A stretch of DNA of 64,000 bases from Nesterenkonia sphaerica (lineage in GTDB: Bacteria; Actinomycetota; Actinomycetes; Actinomycetales; Micrococcaceae), in contig NZ_VAWA01000001.1 of NCBI RefSeq assembly GCF_005771565.1, forward strand, positions 183,275-247,274, given 5' to 3'. Shown piece after piece: positions 27,178-35,889 of this stretch (positions are counted from its first letter, which is position 1; every line of letters starts with the position of its first letter). The position numbers and the translations under genes are program-made. Below the pieces are notes generated by a model. It was given only the letters and a program-made list of their open reading frames with translations. It ran no database searches and was not told the origin of the DNA.

Positions 27178-28434
27178 GTGACTTCCATCCGCAGACCTGG
27201 ACGGGCGCGCACCTTAGCCATCAGCGCCGCACGGGAAGAGACTGCCCACCCCACCGGGGGTCCGGCGGAGCAGACCGAGAGTCAGGCGCAGCTCCAAGTT
27301 CTTGTCGAGTCACGAGCGATCTGGTCAGCACTCAGCGGAGGGCTGTTGGGTCTGCTGGTCGGGCTGGTGGTCTTCTACGACCATCGGCCACGCCTGGCAG
27401 GGGATGAATCCATCCAGTTCTACGGCGCGGTGGTCGGTGGTGTGACGGCCGGGCTGGCCTTCCTGTTGGGCTATTCGCTCAATGCGCGGATGGCGAACAT
27501 TTGGTTGGGGCAGCGTCCCAGACTCCGTCAGCTCATCGACACTTTGGCATTGCTGGTGGTCCATGCCTCGATCGCGGTGATGGGATCGCTGGGGATCTTC
27601 CGAGTCTTTCAGGAAGCGTTCATCGGCCTCACCGTCGATCACCTAGCAGGCTCGGTGCTGTTGGCGGTGGTTGGGGGAGTCGCGGCCTACTTCAGCTTCA
27701 ACTCCGGTGCACGCCTGACCGCCTTCACCCTCTCCACGCTCCTGGCAGTCTTCATGGCCTCCGGGGTGCTGGTCTCGATGATTTTCGCCGAGAACCCATT
27801 CTGGTGGCATGTGATGTTCTCCGAGCTGGGGACCGGTCAGGCGGGATTGACCAGTTTCTGGACCTTCAACACCACCTTGGTGGTCTCGGGGATCATCATC
27901 ACCACCCTGACCGCGTTCATCACCCGCGACCTGGAGATCTGGGCTGGCCACGAACGGGTCAAGGTGGCGCGCCGGCTGGCCTCCCGCGCCAAGGAGGCCC
28001 GCACCCCCGGCGGCAAGACCCGGCTCCGCACCCGGGTCTCTAACGTCCTGTCTGGACACTTCCGCACCCCGCGCGTGGGGGTGCTGCGCACCGTGATGAT
28101 CATCATGGGCCTGTGCCTGGCAGGCATCGGGCTGGTGCCCATCAATGTGCACCACGATCTGCACACCGTCATCACCGCAGCCTTCGGACTCAGCTTCGTC
28201 TTCATTCTGCTCACCGTGCCCTATCTGCTGCCAGGTTTCCCCCGATCGTTCTATCTGCTGAGCTTTCTTGCCGCGGGCGGACTGATTTTCTCGTTCCTGC
28301 TGTGGAGGCCGGTGGGTTATTGGAACCTGACCTCAATGGAACTCATTGGTGCTGCGATCCTGTTCGCATGGCTGATCGTGTTCATCCGGAATATCGCCGC
28401 GCTGGTGGACCGGGTGCGCCGCAGCGAGCCCTGA
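27178..28434 (+). CDS. Polytopic membrane protein of unknown function
   Basis: This protein of up to 418 residues has about ten to eleven membrane helices in two groups (about 45-215 and 300-410) split by a basic cytoplasmic segment rich in Arg and Lys (about 262-305). The second group resembles DUF998-like membrane proteins, but the match is weak. The GTG start overlaps a GGGGAGG sequence, so a downstream start is possible; the first 45 residues are hydrophilic. The spacer to the divergent CGNR gene (259 bases) has no recognised feature. Confidence 0.7.
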   Translation: MTSIRRPGRARTLAISAAREETAHPTGGPAEQTESQAQLQVLVESRAIWSALSGGLLGLLVGLVVFYDHRPRLAGDESIQFYGAVVGGVTAGLAFLLGYSLNARMANIWLGQRPRLRQLIDTLALLVVHASIAVMGSLGIFRVFQEAFIGLTVDHLAGSVLLAVVGGVAAYFSFNSGARLTAFTLSTLLAVFMASGVLVSMIFAENPFWWHVMFSELGTGQAGLTSFWTFNTTLVVSGIIITTLTAFITRDLEIWAGHERVKVARRLASRAKEARTPGGKTRLRTRVSNVLSGHFRTPRVGVLRTVMIIMGLCLAGIGLVPINVHHDLHTVITAAFGLSFVFILLTVPYLLPGFPRSFYLLSFLAAGGLIFSFLLWRPVGYWNLTSMELIGAAILFAWLIVFIRNIAALVDRVRRSEP

Positions 28435-28470
28435 GCCGGACTACCGCGGTGAATCTGGACGTGTTGAGCG

Positions 28471-29367
28471 CTAGAGGTTTAAATGCCGCTGCGCGGAGCG
28501 CCGCACCGCCTCACTGAGCCGGTCCAGGGCGGGGGTGGTCGTCGTCCAGTGCTGCCAATGCAGTGGGACGTCCTCTCGGCCGATCTCGGAAATCACCACT
28601 ACATCGGGGTGCCCTCCGTCCAGGACCCCCGCCGGAAGCATGGATTCCGGGATCATTCCCCATCCGAGCCCATACCCCACAGCGGCGTTGTAAGCCTGCA
28701 CGGAGGGCAGCAGATGGGTGACTGCCGGAGTGGCGCCCAGCCGAGCCAACGCATTGCGTTGGGTGGCGTCACGGATGCTGAAGTCGATCTGCGGCACCTG
28801 CGCCCAGTTCACCTCGCCCTCAGCACTGCGGTGCCGATCCAACAGCTCAGAGCTGGCCACCGGCCAGTACCGCATCGTGCCCAGCGGCTGCACTCGACAC
28901 CCCGACACCGGCGCCGGGGTCTCCGTCACCGCAGCTGCGACGGTGCCATTGCGCAGCAGCTCATCGGTGTGCTGCTGATCCTCCGCATGCACGTGGATCT
29001 CCACATCGTCCCAGGTCGCCGCCTCTTGGAGCACTCGAATGAACCAACTGGAGAGGGAATCGGCGTTCACGGCGACCGACAGAGTGATGGTCGGCCGGTA
29101 GTTGGGTGAGGAGCCACGAAACCCCAGGCTGCGCCGTGCCTCATCCTCAAGCAGGATCGTCTGCCGCGCGATGCGCAGCAGTTGCTCCCCGGGGCCGGTC
29201 GGCCGAACCGGGATGGTCCGGGTCAGCAGCACCTGTCCCACCTCCCTCTCCAACGCCTTGATGCGCTGGGAGAAGGCCGAACCTGAAATCATCAGCAGTG
29301 CGGCGGCTGAGTCGAACGTCCCCTCATCCACGGCAAGCACAAAGGCTCGCAGGTGGTCCGTGTTCAT
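28471..29367 (-). CDS. lysG: LysR family regulator LysG (ArgP-like)
   Basis: This 298-residue LysR regulator has an N-terminal winged helix (about 1-62; TFDSAAALLMISGSAFSQRI) and a periplasmic-binding-protein-like effector domain. Sequence and the divergent lysE neighbour match LysG of Corynebacterium, which activates lysE when cytoplasmic lysine, arginine or histidine is high. ATG 29367 has AGGAGG five bases upstream. The inverted repeat in the intergenic region is its probable operator. Confidence 0.92.
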   Translation of the reverse strand: MNTDHLRAFVLAVDEGTFDSAAALLMISGSAFSQRIKALEREVGQVLLTRTIPVRPTGPGEQLLRIARQTILLEDEARRSLGFRGSSPNYRPTITLSVAVNADSLSSWFIRVLQEAATWDDVEIHVHAEDQQHTDELLRNGTVAAAVTETPAPVSGCRVQPLGTMRYWPVASSELLDRHRSAEGEVNWAQVPQIDFSIRDATQRNALARLGATPAVTHLLPSVQAYNAAVGYGLGWGMIPESMLPAGVLDGGHPDVVVISEIGREDVPLHWQHWTTTTPALDRLSEAVRRSAQRHLNL

Positions 29368-29408
29368 CGCGTCCTCCTGTTTCATGTGGGGACATGTGGC
29401 CCGGTATC

Positions 29409-29423
29409 TGAAGCATAGCTTCA
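29409..29423. promoter_or_regulatory. LysG operator-like inverted repeat
   Basis: TGAAGC-ATA-GCTTCA is a perfect six-base inverted repeat in the 113-base lysG-lysE spacer, resembling a LysR-type binding site. It lies 58 bases before lysE and 42 bases before lysG, suitable for both activation and autoregulation. Confidence 0.65.
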
Positions 29424-29480
29424 CTCAATGAAGAATATTGCGCTAGTGCGGACAGGCATCGGCTCGGCACACTGGATTTC

Positions 29481-30266
29481 ATGCTGACTGTATTGCTCAC
29501 CGGACTCCTGACCACCTTGGCCCTCATCGTCGCTATCGGCCCACAGAGCGCCTGGCTGCTGCGCCAGGGTCTGCGCCGTGATCGAGTGGCGCTGGCGGCA
29601 TTGTGCTGCCTGCTGGGGGATATTGTGCTGATCGTGGCCGGAACGGCCGGAGTCGGCGTCGTGCTGGATCACGCGCCCTGGCTGCTGGATGCCATCCGGT
29701 GGGTGGGGGTTGGTTATCTGACCTGGTTCGCCTACCGATCCTTCCGCTCCGCCTATAAGTCCCGGTCGGGCTCCGAGGAGGGGCAGTCAACGGCTGAGTC
29801 CCAGGCCTCGGGGATCCACTTTCCCGGTGGCGGGGGCGAGGTACTGCCGGAGCGCAGCTCCCGGGAGGAAGTCCGCGTGGCGATGACCTCGGAGCTGCCG
29901 GTGGTTCCGGAAGCGGCCGCGTCCGGGGATACAGCCACCAAGACCCGCCGCAAGGTGAGAGTCACCAAGGTCTCCAAAGTCTCCACGGTGGCCGCCACCG
30001 GGCTGATGCTCAGCGTGCTGAACCCGCACGCCTGGGTGGATTCGCTGGTGGTGCTGGGCACCATGGCCAACGCTTTCGGTCCTGACAAGTGGTGGTTCGC
30101 CGCTGGGGCGGTGCTCGCCTCCGTACTGTGGCTGAATCTGCTGGCCGGCGGGTCAGCTGTGCTGGCCAAGCTGCTCAGCAGCCCGCGGACGTGGAAGGTC
30201 ATCGATGTCGCAGTAGGGGTGATGATGCTGGTGGTGGCCGGAGTGCTCGCCTTCACCGGGTTCTGA
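29481..30266 (+). CDS. lysE: LysE family basic amino acid exporter
   Basis: This exporter removes lysine and arginine from the cell. The N-terminal signature LTTLALIVAIGPQSAWLLRQGL and the LNPHAWVDSLVVLG motif in the second half are typical. At 261 residues it is longer than usual because of a hydrophilic insert (about 88-165) in the central cytoplasmic loop, rich in Ser, Glu and Pro and then Lys/Arg. The insert could be a regulatory or degradation-prone segment. Divergent pairing with lysG supports the assignment. Confidence 0.92.
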   Translation: MLTVLLTGLLTTLALIVAIGPQSAWLLRQGLRRDRVALAALCCLLGDIVLIVAGTAGVGVVLDHAPWLLDAIRWVGVGYLTWFAYRSFRSAYKSRSGSEEGQSTAESQASGIHFPGGGGEVLPERSSREEVRVAMTSELPVVPEAAASGDTATKTRRKVRVTKVSKVSTVAATGLMLSVLNPHAWVDSLVVLGTMANAFGPDKWWFAAGAVLASVLWLNLLAGGSAVLAKLLSSPRTWKVIDVAVGVMMLVVAGVLAFTGF

Positions 30267-30268
30267 GC

Positions 30269-31909
30269 TCAGAGGTGGGACTGAGTGTCCTGCAACACGG
30301 CGCGGGCGGCGTTGTAGCCGGACATTCCGTGCGCCCCGCCGCCGGGCGGAGTGGCTGCCGAACACGCATAGACCGCCTCCATGCCGGCGGAATAGGGCCG
30401 GCGCATACTGGCTGGCCCTGCGAAGGTCTGACCGATGGTGCTCAGCCCGGCGCTGACGTTGCCTCCCACCAGGTTGGCGTTCCACGTCTCCAGATCCGCC
30501 GGAGACCACACCTTGCGCTCCAGCACGGCATCCCGGAACTGCGGGGCCCACCGGCAGATTTCCTGCTCGATCAGCTCCGCGGCGCGGGCGGTCCCGGCGG
30601 CATCGAGCCCCAGCGGCACGTGGGCGTAGGCCCAGCACACTGTCCGGTGGTCCGGCGTCCGGGAGTCATCGGCGGCGCTGGGCTGGGTCAGCAGCACATA
30701 CGGCCGCCCGGGAAGCACCCCACTGTTCGCAGCTGCCTCGCTGGCGGTGATCTGCTCGGCGCTGCCGCCCAGATGCACGGTGCCAGCACCGTCGAGCCCC
30801 TCGGCCTGCCAGGGAATGGGCCCGTCCACCAGATAGTCGATCTTGACCACCCCGGGTCCGTACTTCCAGCGTTGCAAACGCCGGGCCACCCGGTCGGTCA
30901 GGTGTAGGCCTTCCATCTGAAGCATCTGCCGCGGGGTCATATCCAGCACGACGACGTCGGCCACCTCCTCGCCGGTCCGCCGCCGGGGGCCGCGGTCCCC
31001 GGCCCGCCGGCCCTCGATCCGGTATCCGCGCCGCCTCAGATTCTTCCGCACTCCCAGCCGAAGCCCGGTCAGGGGTACATCCCGCAGCCCCTCGACGCGG
31101 AAGTCGGTGACGATCTCCCCGCCGTGGGCGCGAAGGTCAGCGGTGAGCAGATCCACCAGCTGCTGCGAACCCCCTCGTATCACCGGCCAGCCCTCCGTGT
31201 GGGCGGCCGCTGCGAGGATCACCCCGACCGCCGCGGTCAGCGGCCGGGTCAGCGGAGCGGTGGAATGCGCGGCCAGGCCGGCGAACAGATCCCGGGCGCG
31301 ATCGGTCTTGAAGCTGCGCATCAAGTTCCGTGCCGGCATGGCCCCCACTGCGCCGAATTGCGCGAACGCCGCCCCCCGGGAGGTCCCTGCCCAGAGAAGG
31401 CGTCTGACCGCGCGCAGGGAACTGAGGGCGTCGTCGTGATGGCCGCGGCTGATCCCGGCAAAGGGACGGCTGGGCGGGGTGAAGATGGCCTCCTTGACCG
31501 CCTCCCAATTGTTCACCAGCGGCCCGAAGATCCAGCGCCACAACTCGGCGTCCTCACCCAGTTCTGCGGTGGTGCGCTCCAGCGAACGGTGCAGCAGTGC
31601 GGGCGCGGCACCCTTGCCATCGCCGGGATGAGCCGCCGCCACAGGGGGGTGGGCAAAGTCCAGTCCTCCGCTTCCGGGGGGCGCGCTCGCCGTGATTTCC
31701 GCATAGGCAGTGGAGGCGGCCGCCAATGGGTGCACGCTTGCCCCCAGATCGCTGATCAGGCCGGGGCCGAACAGCTCAGCGGAGCGCGCCGCGCCACCGG
31801 GCAGCTTCCCTGCCTCGTAGACGGTGACCTCCCAGCCCGCGCGGGCCAGCATGCAGGCAGCGGTGAGCCCGTTGGGGCCGGAGCCGACGATCGCAGCGTG
31901 CAGCGTCAT
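30269..31909 (-). CDS. Phytoene-desaturase-like FAD/NAD(P)-dependent oxidoreductase
   Basis: This 546-residue flavoprotein opens with the dinucleotide-binding motif VGSGPNGLTAACMLARAG followed by YEAGKLPGGAA, and ends with PPGGGAHGMSGYNAAR, the pattern of the CrtI/amine-oxidase superfamily. Actinobacterial members of this branch are mostly uncharacterised and usually lie outside carotenoid clusters; no carotenoid gene is near, so a desaturase role is doubtful. It ends two bases after the convergent lysE stop. The start ATG begins the Rossmann fold directly. Confidence 0.82.
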   Translation of the reverse strand: MTLHAAIVGSGPNGLTAACMLARAGWEVTVYEAGKLPGGAARSAELFGPGLISDLGASVHPLAAASTAYAEITASAPPGSGGLDFAHPPVAAAHPGDGKGAAPALLHRSLERTTAELGEDAELWRWIFGPLVNNWEAVKEAIFTPPSRPFAGISRGHHDDALSSLRAVRRLLWAGTSRGAAFAQFGAVGAMPARNLMRSFKTDRARDLFAGLAAHSTAPLTRPLTAAVGVILAAAAHTEGWPVIRGGSQQLVDLLTADLRAHGGEIVTDFRVEGLRDVPLTGLRLGVRKNLRRRGYRIEGRRAGDRGPRRRTGEEVADVVVLDMTPRQMLQMEGLHLTDRVARRLQRWKYGPGVVKIDYLVDGPIPWQAEGLDGAGTVHLGGSAEQITASEAAANSGVLPGRPYVLLTQPSAADDSRTPDHRTVCWAYAHVPLGLDAAGTARAAELIEQEICRWAPQFRDAVLERKVWSPADLETWNANLVGGNVSAGLSTIGQTFAGPASMRRPYSAGMEAVYACSAATPPGGGAHGMSGYNAARAVLQDTQSHL

Positions 31910-31991
31910 AATCCCACCCTACGGTGCGCTGCTGTGTGGACGCGGGGAGCGTCTCACCTGCTGGGGTGGGCGCGCGTGGTGGCCACCCCAG

Positions 31992-32070
31992 CCCTACCGC
32001 GCGCTCCCGATGACCTTGCCCTACCGGTCTTGCCCTGCCCTACCCGTTTTTACCCTGTCCTACCGGTCTT
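31992..32070. repeat. Periodic YCCTACC repeats
   Basis: YCCTACC occurs at 31992, 32019, 32038 and 32058, with spacings of 27, 19 and 20 bases. CCTACCGGTCTT is identical at 32020-32031 and 32059-32070, and CCGCGCGCT flanks the block on both sides. It lies between the divergent oxidoreductase and monooxygenase genes. Reverse copies (GGTAGAACC, 32090-32098) follow. It may be an operator array on two faces of the helix, or a decayed tandem repeat. Confidence 0.6.
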
Positions 32071-32134
32071 ACCGCGCGCTAGAGCTGGGGGTAGAACCGA
32101 TAGGGCGGGGTAAACCTCTCCGGTCACGGGCATA

Positions 32135-32148
32135 CTTCAAATTTGAAG
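32135..32148. promoter_or_regulatory. 14-base palindrome before the luciferase-like gene
   Basis: CTTCAAATTTGAAG is a perfect palindrome ending 34 bases before the start at 32183. TTCAA-TTGAA type palindromes are typical MarR-family sites, so a MarR repressor is the likely reader. It is AT-rich against a GC-rich background. Confidence 0.6.
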
Positions 32149-32182
32149 GAATTCCCTGGGTAGGATGACAGTTGAGGTGATC

Positions 32183-33253
32183 ATGACTATCAGCACTGAG
32201 CGCCACAGCGACGCATTCGAATTCGGCATCCACACCTTCGGCGATGTCACCAAGACCCCTGACGGTTCCCGAGAGCTCTCCCAGCCGGAGGTGCTGCGCA
32301 ATGTGATGCAGGAGGCGATTCTTGCTGACCAGGTGGGGATCGACGTCGTCGGCATCGGTGAGCACCACCGCCCGGACTATGCGGTCTCCGCACCGGATGT
32401 GGTGTTGTCTGCTGTGGGTGCCGCTACCGAGCGCATCAAGCTGATCTCCGCGGTCACCGTGCTCTCCTCGGACGACCCGGTGCGGGTTTACCAGCGCTTC
32501 GCCACCATCGACGGTCTCACCGGCGGCCGGGCGGAGGTCTCGCTGGGCCGGGGCAGCTTCATTGAGTCCTACCCTCTGTTCGGCTATGACCTTGCCGACT
32601 ACGAGAAGCTGTTCGAGGAGAAGGTGGATCTCTTCGTCAAGCTCCGCGCCGAGGGTCCGGTCACCTGGCGGGGTGAGACTCGAGGCGGGCTGCAGGAGGC
32701 TGAGATCTTCCCCAAGACCGGTCACGCAGGCGGCCTGCCGACCTGGATTGCGGTCGGCGGGACACCGAACTCGGTGGTGCGGGCCGCCCGTCACGGGGTC
32801 GGACTGGAGCTGGCGATCATTGGTGGAGCGCCGCGCCGTTTCGCCCCGTTGGTGGACCTGTACTACCGAGCTCTGGAGCAGTTCGGCCACGACCGCGACT
32901 TCCGGGTCGCCTCCCACTCGCACGGGTTCGTCGCCGACACTGACCAGAAGGCCCAGGACGTGTTCTATCCGGCTTGGGCTGAGTCGATGTACAAGATCGG
33001 CCAGGAGCGCGGCTGGGGCAACGGGTATCCTTCGCGCGAGCAGTACGAGCAGGAGATCCTGCACGGCGCGCTCTACGTCGGGGCGCCGGAGACGGTGGCG
33101 GAGAAGATTGTGCGTACCCAGAAGCAGCTGGGCATCTCACGCTTCGGGCTGAAGTACGGCAACGGGTCCTTGGCGCACGAGCACATGATGGAGGCTATTG
33201 AACTCTACGGGACCAAGGTCAAGCCGCTGGTGCTCCAGGAATTGAGCGCCTGA
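32183..33253 (+). CDS. LLM class flavin-dependent oxidoreductase (luciferase-like)
   Basis: This 356-residue TIM-barrel flavin monooxygenase carries GIGEHHRPDYA, EVSLGRGSFIESYPLFGYDL and AVGGTPNSV, typical of the alkanal-monooxygenase-like group that uses FMNH2. These act on diverse organic substrates; this one is not assignable. ATG 32183 is preferred to 32165 because GAGG precedes it at suitable distance. The palindrome upstream suggests inducible control. Confidence 0.88.
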   Translation: MTISTERHSDAFEFGIHTFGDVTKTPDGSRELSQPEVLRNVMQEAILADQVGIDVVGIGEHHRPDYAVSAPDVVLSAVGAATERIKLISAVTVLSSDDPVRVYQRFATIDGLTGGRAEVSLGRGSFIESYPLFGYDLADYEKLFEEKVDLFVKLRAEGPVTWRGETRGGLQEAEIFPKTGHAGGLPTWIAVGGTPNSVVRAARHGVGLELAIIGGAPRRFAPLVDLYYRALEQFGHDRDFRVASHSHGFVADTDQKAQDVFYPAWAESMYKIGQERGWGNGYPSREQYEQEILHGALYVGAPETVAEKIVRTQKQLGISRFGLKYGNGSLAHEHMMEAIELYGTKVKPLVLQELSA

Positions 33254-33322
33254 GCCAATCGGTGAGCGTCATCTGAGCAGCCCACTCAGCCAGCTCAGGC
33301 TGTGCTACATATAATCCCCAGC

Positions 33323-34468
33323 ATGCACCAGAGGAACACCACGCAGGAGATGGCCCCCAGTCAGCGCGATGACCAGCCGCAGGAGATGGCACCAAGCCAG
33401 TGCGATGCTCAGCCGCAGGAGAGTACGCCGTCTATCGCGGTCTACTCAGACCGGGGCCGCGCCTCCATGTGGGTCAGCAGAGTGCTCACGGAACTGCAGG
33501 ATCGGGACGGCCCGGGCGGAGACTGGGCTCGGGAGCTCAATATCGTCCACAAGCGGGCGCTAATTCCGCTGCGTGAGGATGCGACCTTGGACCTCGACGA
33601 GGTCAAGGCCTGGGCACGAGATGACGAAGCGGACATGACGGTGGTGGTTACGGAAATCCCCCGGATGGCCGGCCGTCGCCCTAAGCGCTCGGAGCTGCAC
33701 TGTGCCGATTCGCTGGGGATCATCTCGCTTCCGGCCCTGGGCCCCCTCAGGGTGCGCAAGTGTCTGCGCCGGGAACTACGCATCTGCTTTGACGCCCTGG
33801 GCGAAGGCAGCAACGAGGAGGTGCAGCGGCACGCGGGCCCTATGTCCCAGATAGAGAATCAGCGGGGCGGTGACACTGTCTACACCACCGCGCCGCGGTT
33901 CATGCCTGCCCGGACCTGGACCACATTGGGGATGGTCGCCAACAACGAACCGCTGTGGTCGTTGCCGAAACTCTCCGGTGTCTTCTCCGCGGCCGCCGCC
34001 ACCGGGGCCTTCGGCATCTTCTTCTCCACCATCTGGGAGATGGCCACGTTCCTTCCGCAGTGGCGGCTGGCGGCCGTGTCGGCGATTGCCGTTGCGGTCA
34101 TGGTCTCTTGGCTGATCCTGGCCAACCGGCTGTGGGACCGGGCGGGCCCCGGCGGCAAGCGCGAAGCGCTGATGTACAACGCCTCCACGGTGATCAGTCT
34201 GCTCGTGAGCGTGGGCATCCTGTACCTGATGCTTTTTGTGTCCATTCTGCTGGTGGGGCTGCTGCTCATAGACCCGGAGTTCCTCGGGAGCACGATCGGC
34301 CAGGAGGCAACCTTGGCCAGTTATGTGGACATCGCCTGGCTCTCGGCCTCGATGGGCACTGTGGCGGGAGCCATCGGCTCAAATTTCGACGACGACACTG
34401 ACCTCAAGAACCTGACTCAGGGTTCCAGGGAGATGCAGCGGTACCCGCGCGACGCCGCGCAGCGGTGA
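33323..34468 (+). CDS. Membrane protein of unknown function with N-terminal 12-residue repeats
   Basis: This 381-residue protein has three parts. Residues 8-37 contain 2.5 copies of a 12-residue repeat beginning QEMAPSQ. Then comes a soluble alpha/beta segment (about 38-165) starting SIAVYSDRGRASMWVSRVL, which could be a nucleotide-binding-like fold, although no known motif is seen. Last are four to five membrane helices (about 215-360). The C-terminus is charged. I do not recognise the family. ATG 33323 is preferred; the frame extends seven codons upstream without support. It stands alone between convergent or unrelated genes. Confidence 0.7.
   Translation: MHQRNTTQEMAPSQRDDQPQEMAPSQCDAQPQESTPSIAVYSDRGRASMWVSRVLTELQDRDGPGGDWARELNIVHKRALIPLREDATLDLDEVKAWARDDEADMTVVVTEIPRMAGRRPKRSELHCADSLGIISLPALGPLRVRKCLRRELRICFDALGEGSNEEVQRHAGPMSQIENQRGGDTVYTTAPRFMPARTWTTLGMVANNEPLWSLPKLSGVFSAAAATGAFGIFFSTIWEMATFLPQWRLAAVSAIAVAVMVSWLILANRLWDRAGPGGKREALMYNASTVISLLVSVGILYLMLFVSILLVGLLLIDPEFLGSTIGQEATLASYVDIAWLSASMGTVAGAIGSNFDDDTDLKNLTQGSREMQRYPRDAAQR
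33344..33427 (+). repeat. 36-base in-frame tandem repeat
   Basis: Units start at 33344 and 33380, with a partial third at 33416; the first two differ at few positions and each encodes 12 residues. The period is an exact multiple of three, so copy-number change keeps the frame. It encodes the hydrophilic, Gln/Pro-rich tail of the protein at 33323-34468. Confidence 0.8.
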
Positions 34469-34581
34469 CGTCGGCTCCTCCCCTTGGTCACCGACCTCAG
34501 CGGGAGGGGGCCACGGGCAGTGCAACATTCAGTACGATGCCAAGTCGTGAATCCCCGTGGTATCGCATCCGGGAGGTCCAC

Positions 34582-35088
34582 CTAGGTGGAGATCAGATCA
34601 AGCAGACCGACGCCCAGCAACGCGAAACCAGCTCCCCATACGGTGACTGAGACGAACATCCACGCCATCACCAACGTGCGGTTGGCGCCGAAGGACACCA
34701 TCAGCGGTGCGGTGAACTGGCTCGGCAGTGCCAGGGGGCCCAAGAGGGAGACCCCGGGGATGCCGAACTTGTCGAACAGTCGCTTCGCCTTGGCGCGGCG
34801 CCGGTACTGGGTCTCACTGAGCTCCTGCGCCTTCTTCCGCTTCAGCACAGTGGACCGGATCCACTGCGCGCCGTAGATGACCAGGGTCAGTGAGAGCATA
34901 TTCCCGATGATGGCCGCCACGAGGGCCACCCACAGCGGCATCCCGATGACCACGCCGATCAGCGCGCCGAAAAAAGACTCCACGCTCGGGATCGCTGAGA
35001 TTGCTATGATTCCCAACCACTGCAGCGTCTCCGGAAGGCCGTCAGTCCATTGGTGCATTCGGCCTATAAAGGAGTCTTCTGGCAGCAT
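34582..35088 (-). CDS. Small multidrug export family membrane protein (Sm_multidrug_ex)
   Basis: This 168-residue protein has about four to five hydrophobic segments and resembles the Sm_multidrug_ex family (PF06695) through IPSVESFFGALIGVVIG and KFGIPGVSLLGPLALPSQFTA. Despite the family name, the function is poorly known. A basic helix (about 85-110, many Lys and Arg) is cytoplasmic. ATG 35088 was chosen. It ends 113 bases after the convergent repeat-bearing gene and follows the MarR gene on the same strand. Confidence 0.75.
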   Translation of the reverse strand: MLPEDSFIGRMHQWTDGLPETLQWLGIIAISAIPSVESFFGALIGVVIGMPLWVALVAAIIGNMLSLTLVIYGAQWIRSTVLKRKKAQELSETQYRRRAKAKRLFDKFGIPGVSLLGPLALPSQFTAPLMVSFGANRTLVMAWMFVSVTVWGAGFALLGVGLLDLIST

Positions 35089-35120
35089 CACTCAGGCTTT
35101 CTCACTGGGGGTGTGTCGAG

Positions 35121-35720
35121 TTACGGTTCGGGGTGGTGGCAAACACTTCGAATCAGTCCCCGGAGGAACTTGGCGGCGCCAGCCCGTTCCTCCTCGGTCA
35201 GTGATTCGGTTTCGCGGATCATCCTGCTATACAGCTCGCTCAGGGTGGCTTTGACCTCCCGATCGGTGTTTTCGAGAACTTCAAGCCCGACCGAGCGCCT
35301 GTCCTCAGGATGCGGAGTCCGGCGGATGTAGCCTTCCCTGCTGAGTCGGTCCACGAGGGAGCTGGCAGAAGCCGGTGCCATGTTCAGCGCCCGTGCCAGA
35401 TCACGTTGTCGGCACACTCGGCCCACTGAGCGCTGGCGCAACAGAAAACGCAGGGCGACTAAGTCAGTTTCGCCCATCCCCATGTGCTGGCTGGTGCGCA
35501 CACGCATCGCCTTCTCTGCCTCACGGTATTCCCGGAGCAGGTTCAGCAGCTCCACAGAAGTGAGGGAGTCGGGGTTTGGGGGGTACCAGTACCCGCTGCC
35601 CTGGTGGGCGTCTTCGGTGGCGCCCGGTGTGGCGACGGTGTCGAATACGTCCTCGGGCATTTCCTGTTCGGGCCGGCCCAGCGGGTGCGGCAGTTCGGGT
35701 GGGTTCAATTTCGCACTCAC
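35121..35720 (-). CDS. MarR family transcriptional regulator
   Basis: This 199-residue regulator has a MarR winged helix at about 75-175, with the recognition helix around NMAPASASSLVDRL and the wing HPEDRRSVGL. The first 50 residues are variable and low complexity. The GTG at 35720 directly abuts a GAGGAG, so the true start may be further in, for example ATG 35660. It precedes the small multidrug-export-like gene on the same strand. The target is unknown; the palindrome at 35762-35776 upstream may be its own operator. Confidence 0.85.
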   Translation of the reverse strand: MSAKLNPPELPHPLGRPEQEMPEDVFDTVATPGATEDAHQGSGYWYPPNPDSLTSVELLNLLREYREAEKAMRVRTSQHMGMGETDLVALRFLLRQRSVGRVCRQRDLARALNMAPASASSLVDRLSREGYIRRTPHPEDRRSVGLEVLENTDREVKATLSELYSRMIRETESLTEEERAGAAKFLRGLIRSVCHHPEP

Positions 35721-35761
35721 CTCCTCGGCAGAAAAGCCGCGTTCACCCTAACATTTTGCAT

Positions 35762-35776
35762 CAGTTGAATGAACTG
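35762..35776. promoter_or_regulatory. Inverted repeat upstream of the MarR gene
   Basis: CAGTT-GAATG-AACTG is a perfect five-base inverted repeat in the AT-rich spacer between the divergent MarR gene and the 98-residue protein gene. The position suits autoregulation by MarR and control of both directions. Confidence 0.5.
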
Positions 35777-35889
35777 TTATAGCGTCTAACTATACGAAAG
35801 TTGTACGTTTCTGGTGATCCTGTTTCCTAGGCCCTCAGTTGAGACGCATTTTCAAGCGGAACGCATAGAAGTTACTTCAGGAGCACAGG

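Noticed and set aside
30263..30272. CTGAGCTCAG palindrome at the lysE end as terminator
   Set aside because: It has no loop and no T-run, and is short enough to be chance at a gene junction.
30269..31909. Assignment as carotenoid phytoene desaturase (crtI)
   Set aside because: No crtB, crtE or other carotenoid gene is near, and this superfamily branch is functionally diverse; only the general flavoprotein family is supported.
33344..33427. Possible CRISPR-like array because of two 36-base repeats
   Set aside because: The units are directly adjacent without spacers, are in frame inside a gene, and no cas gene is present.
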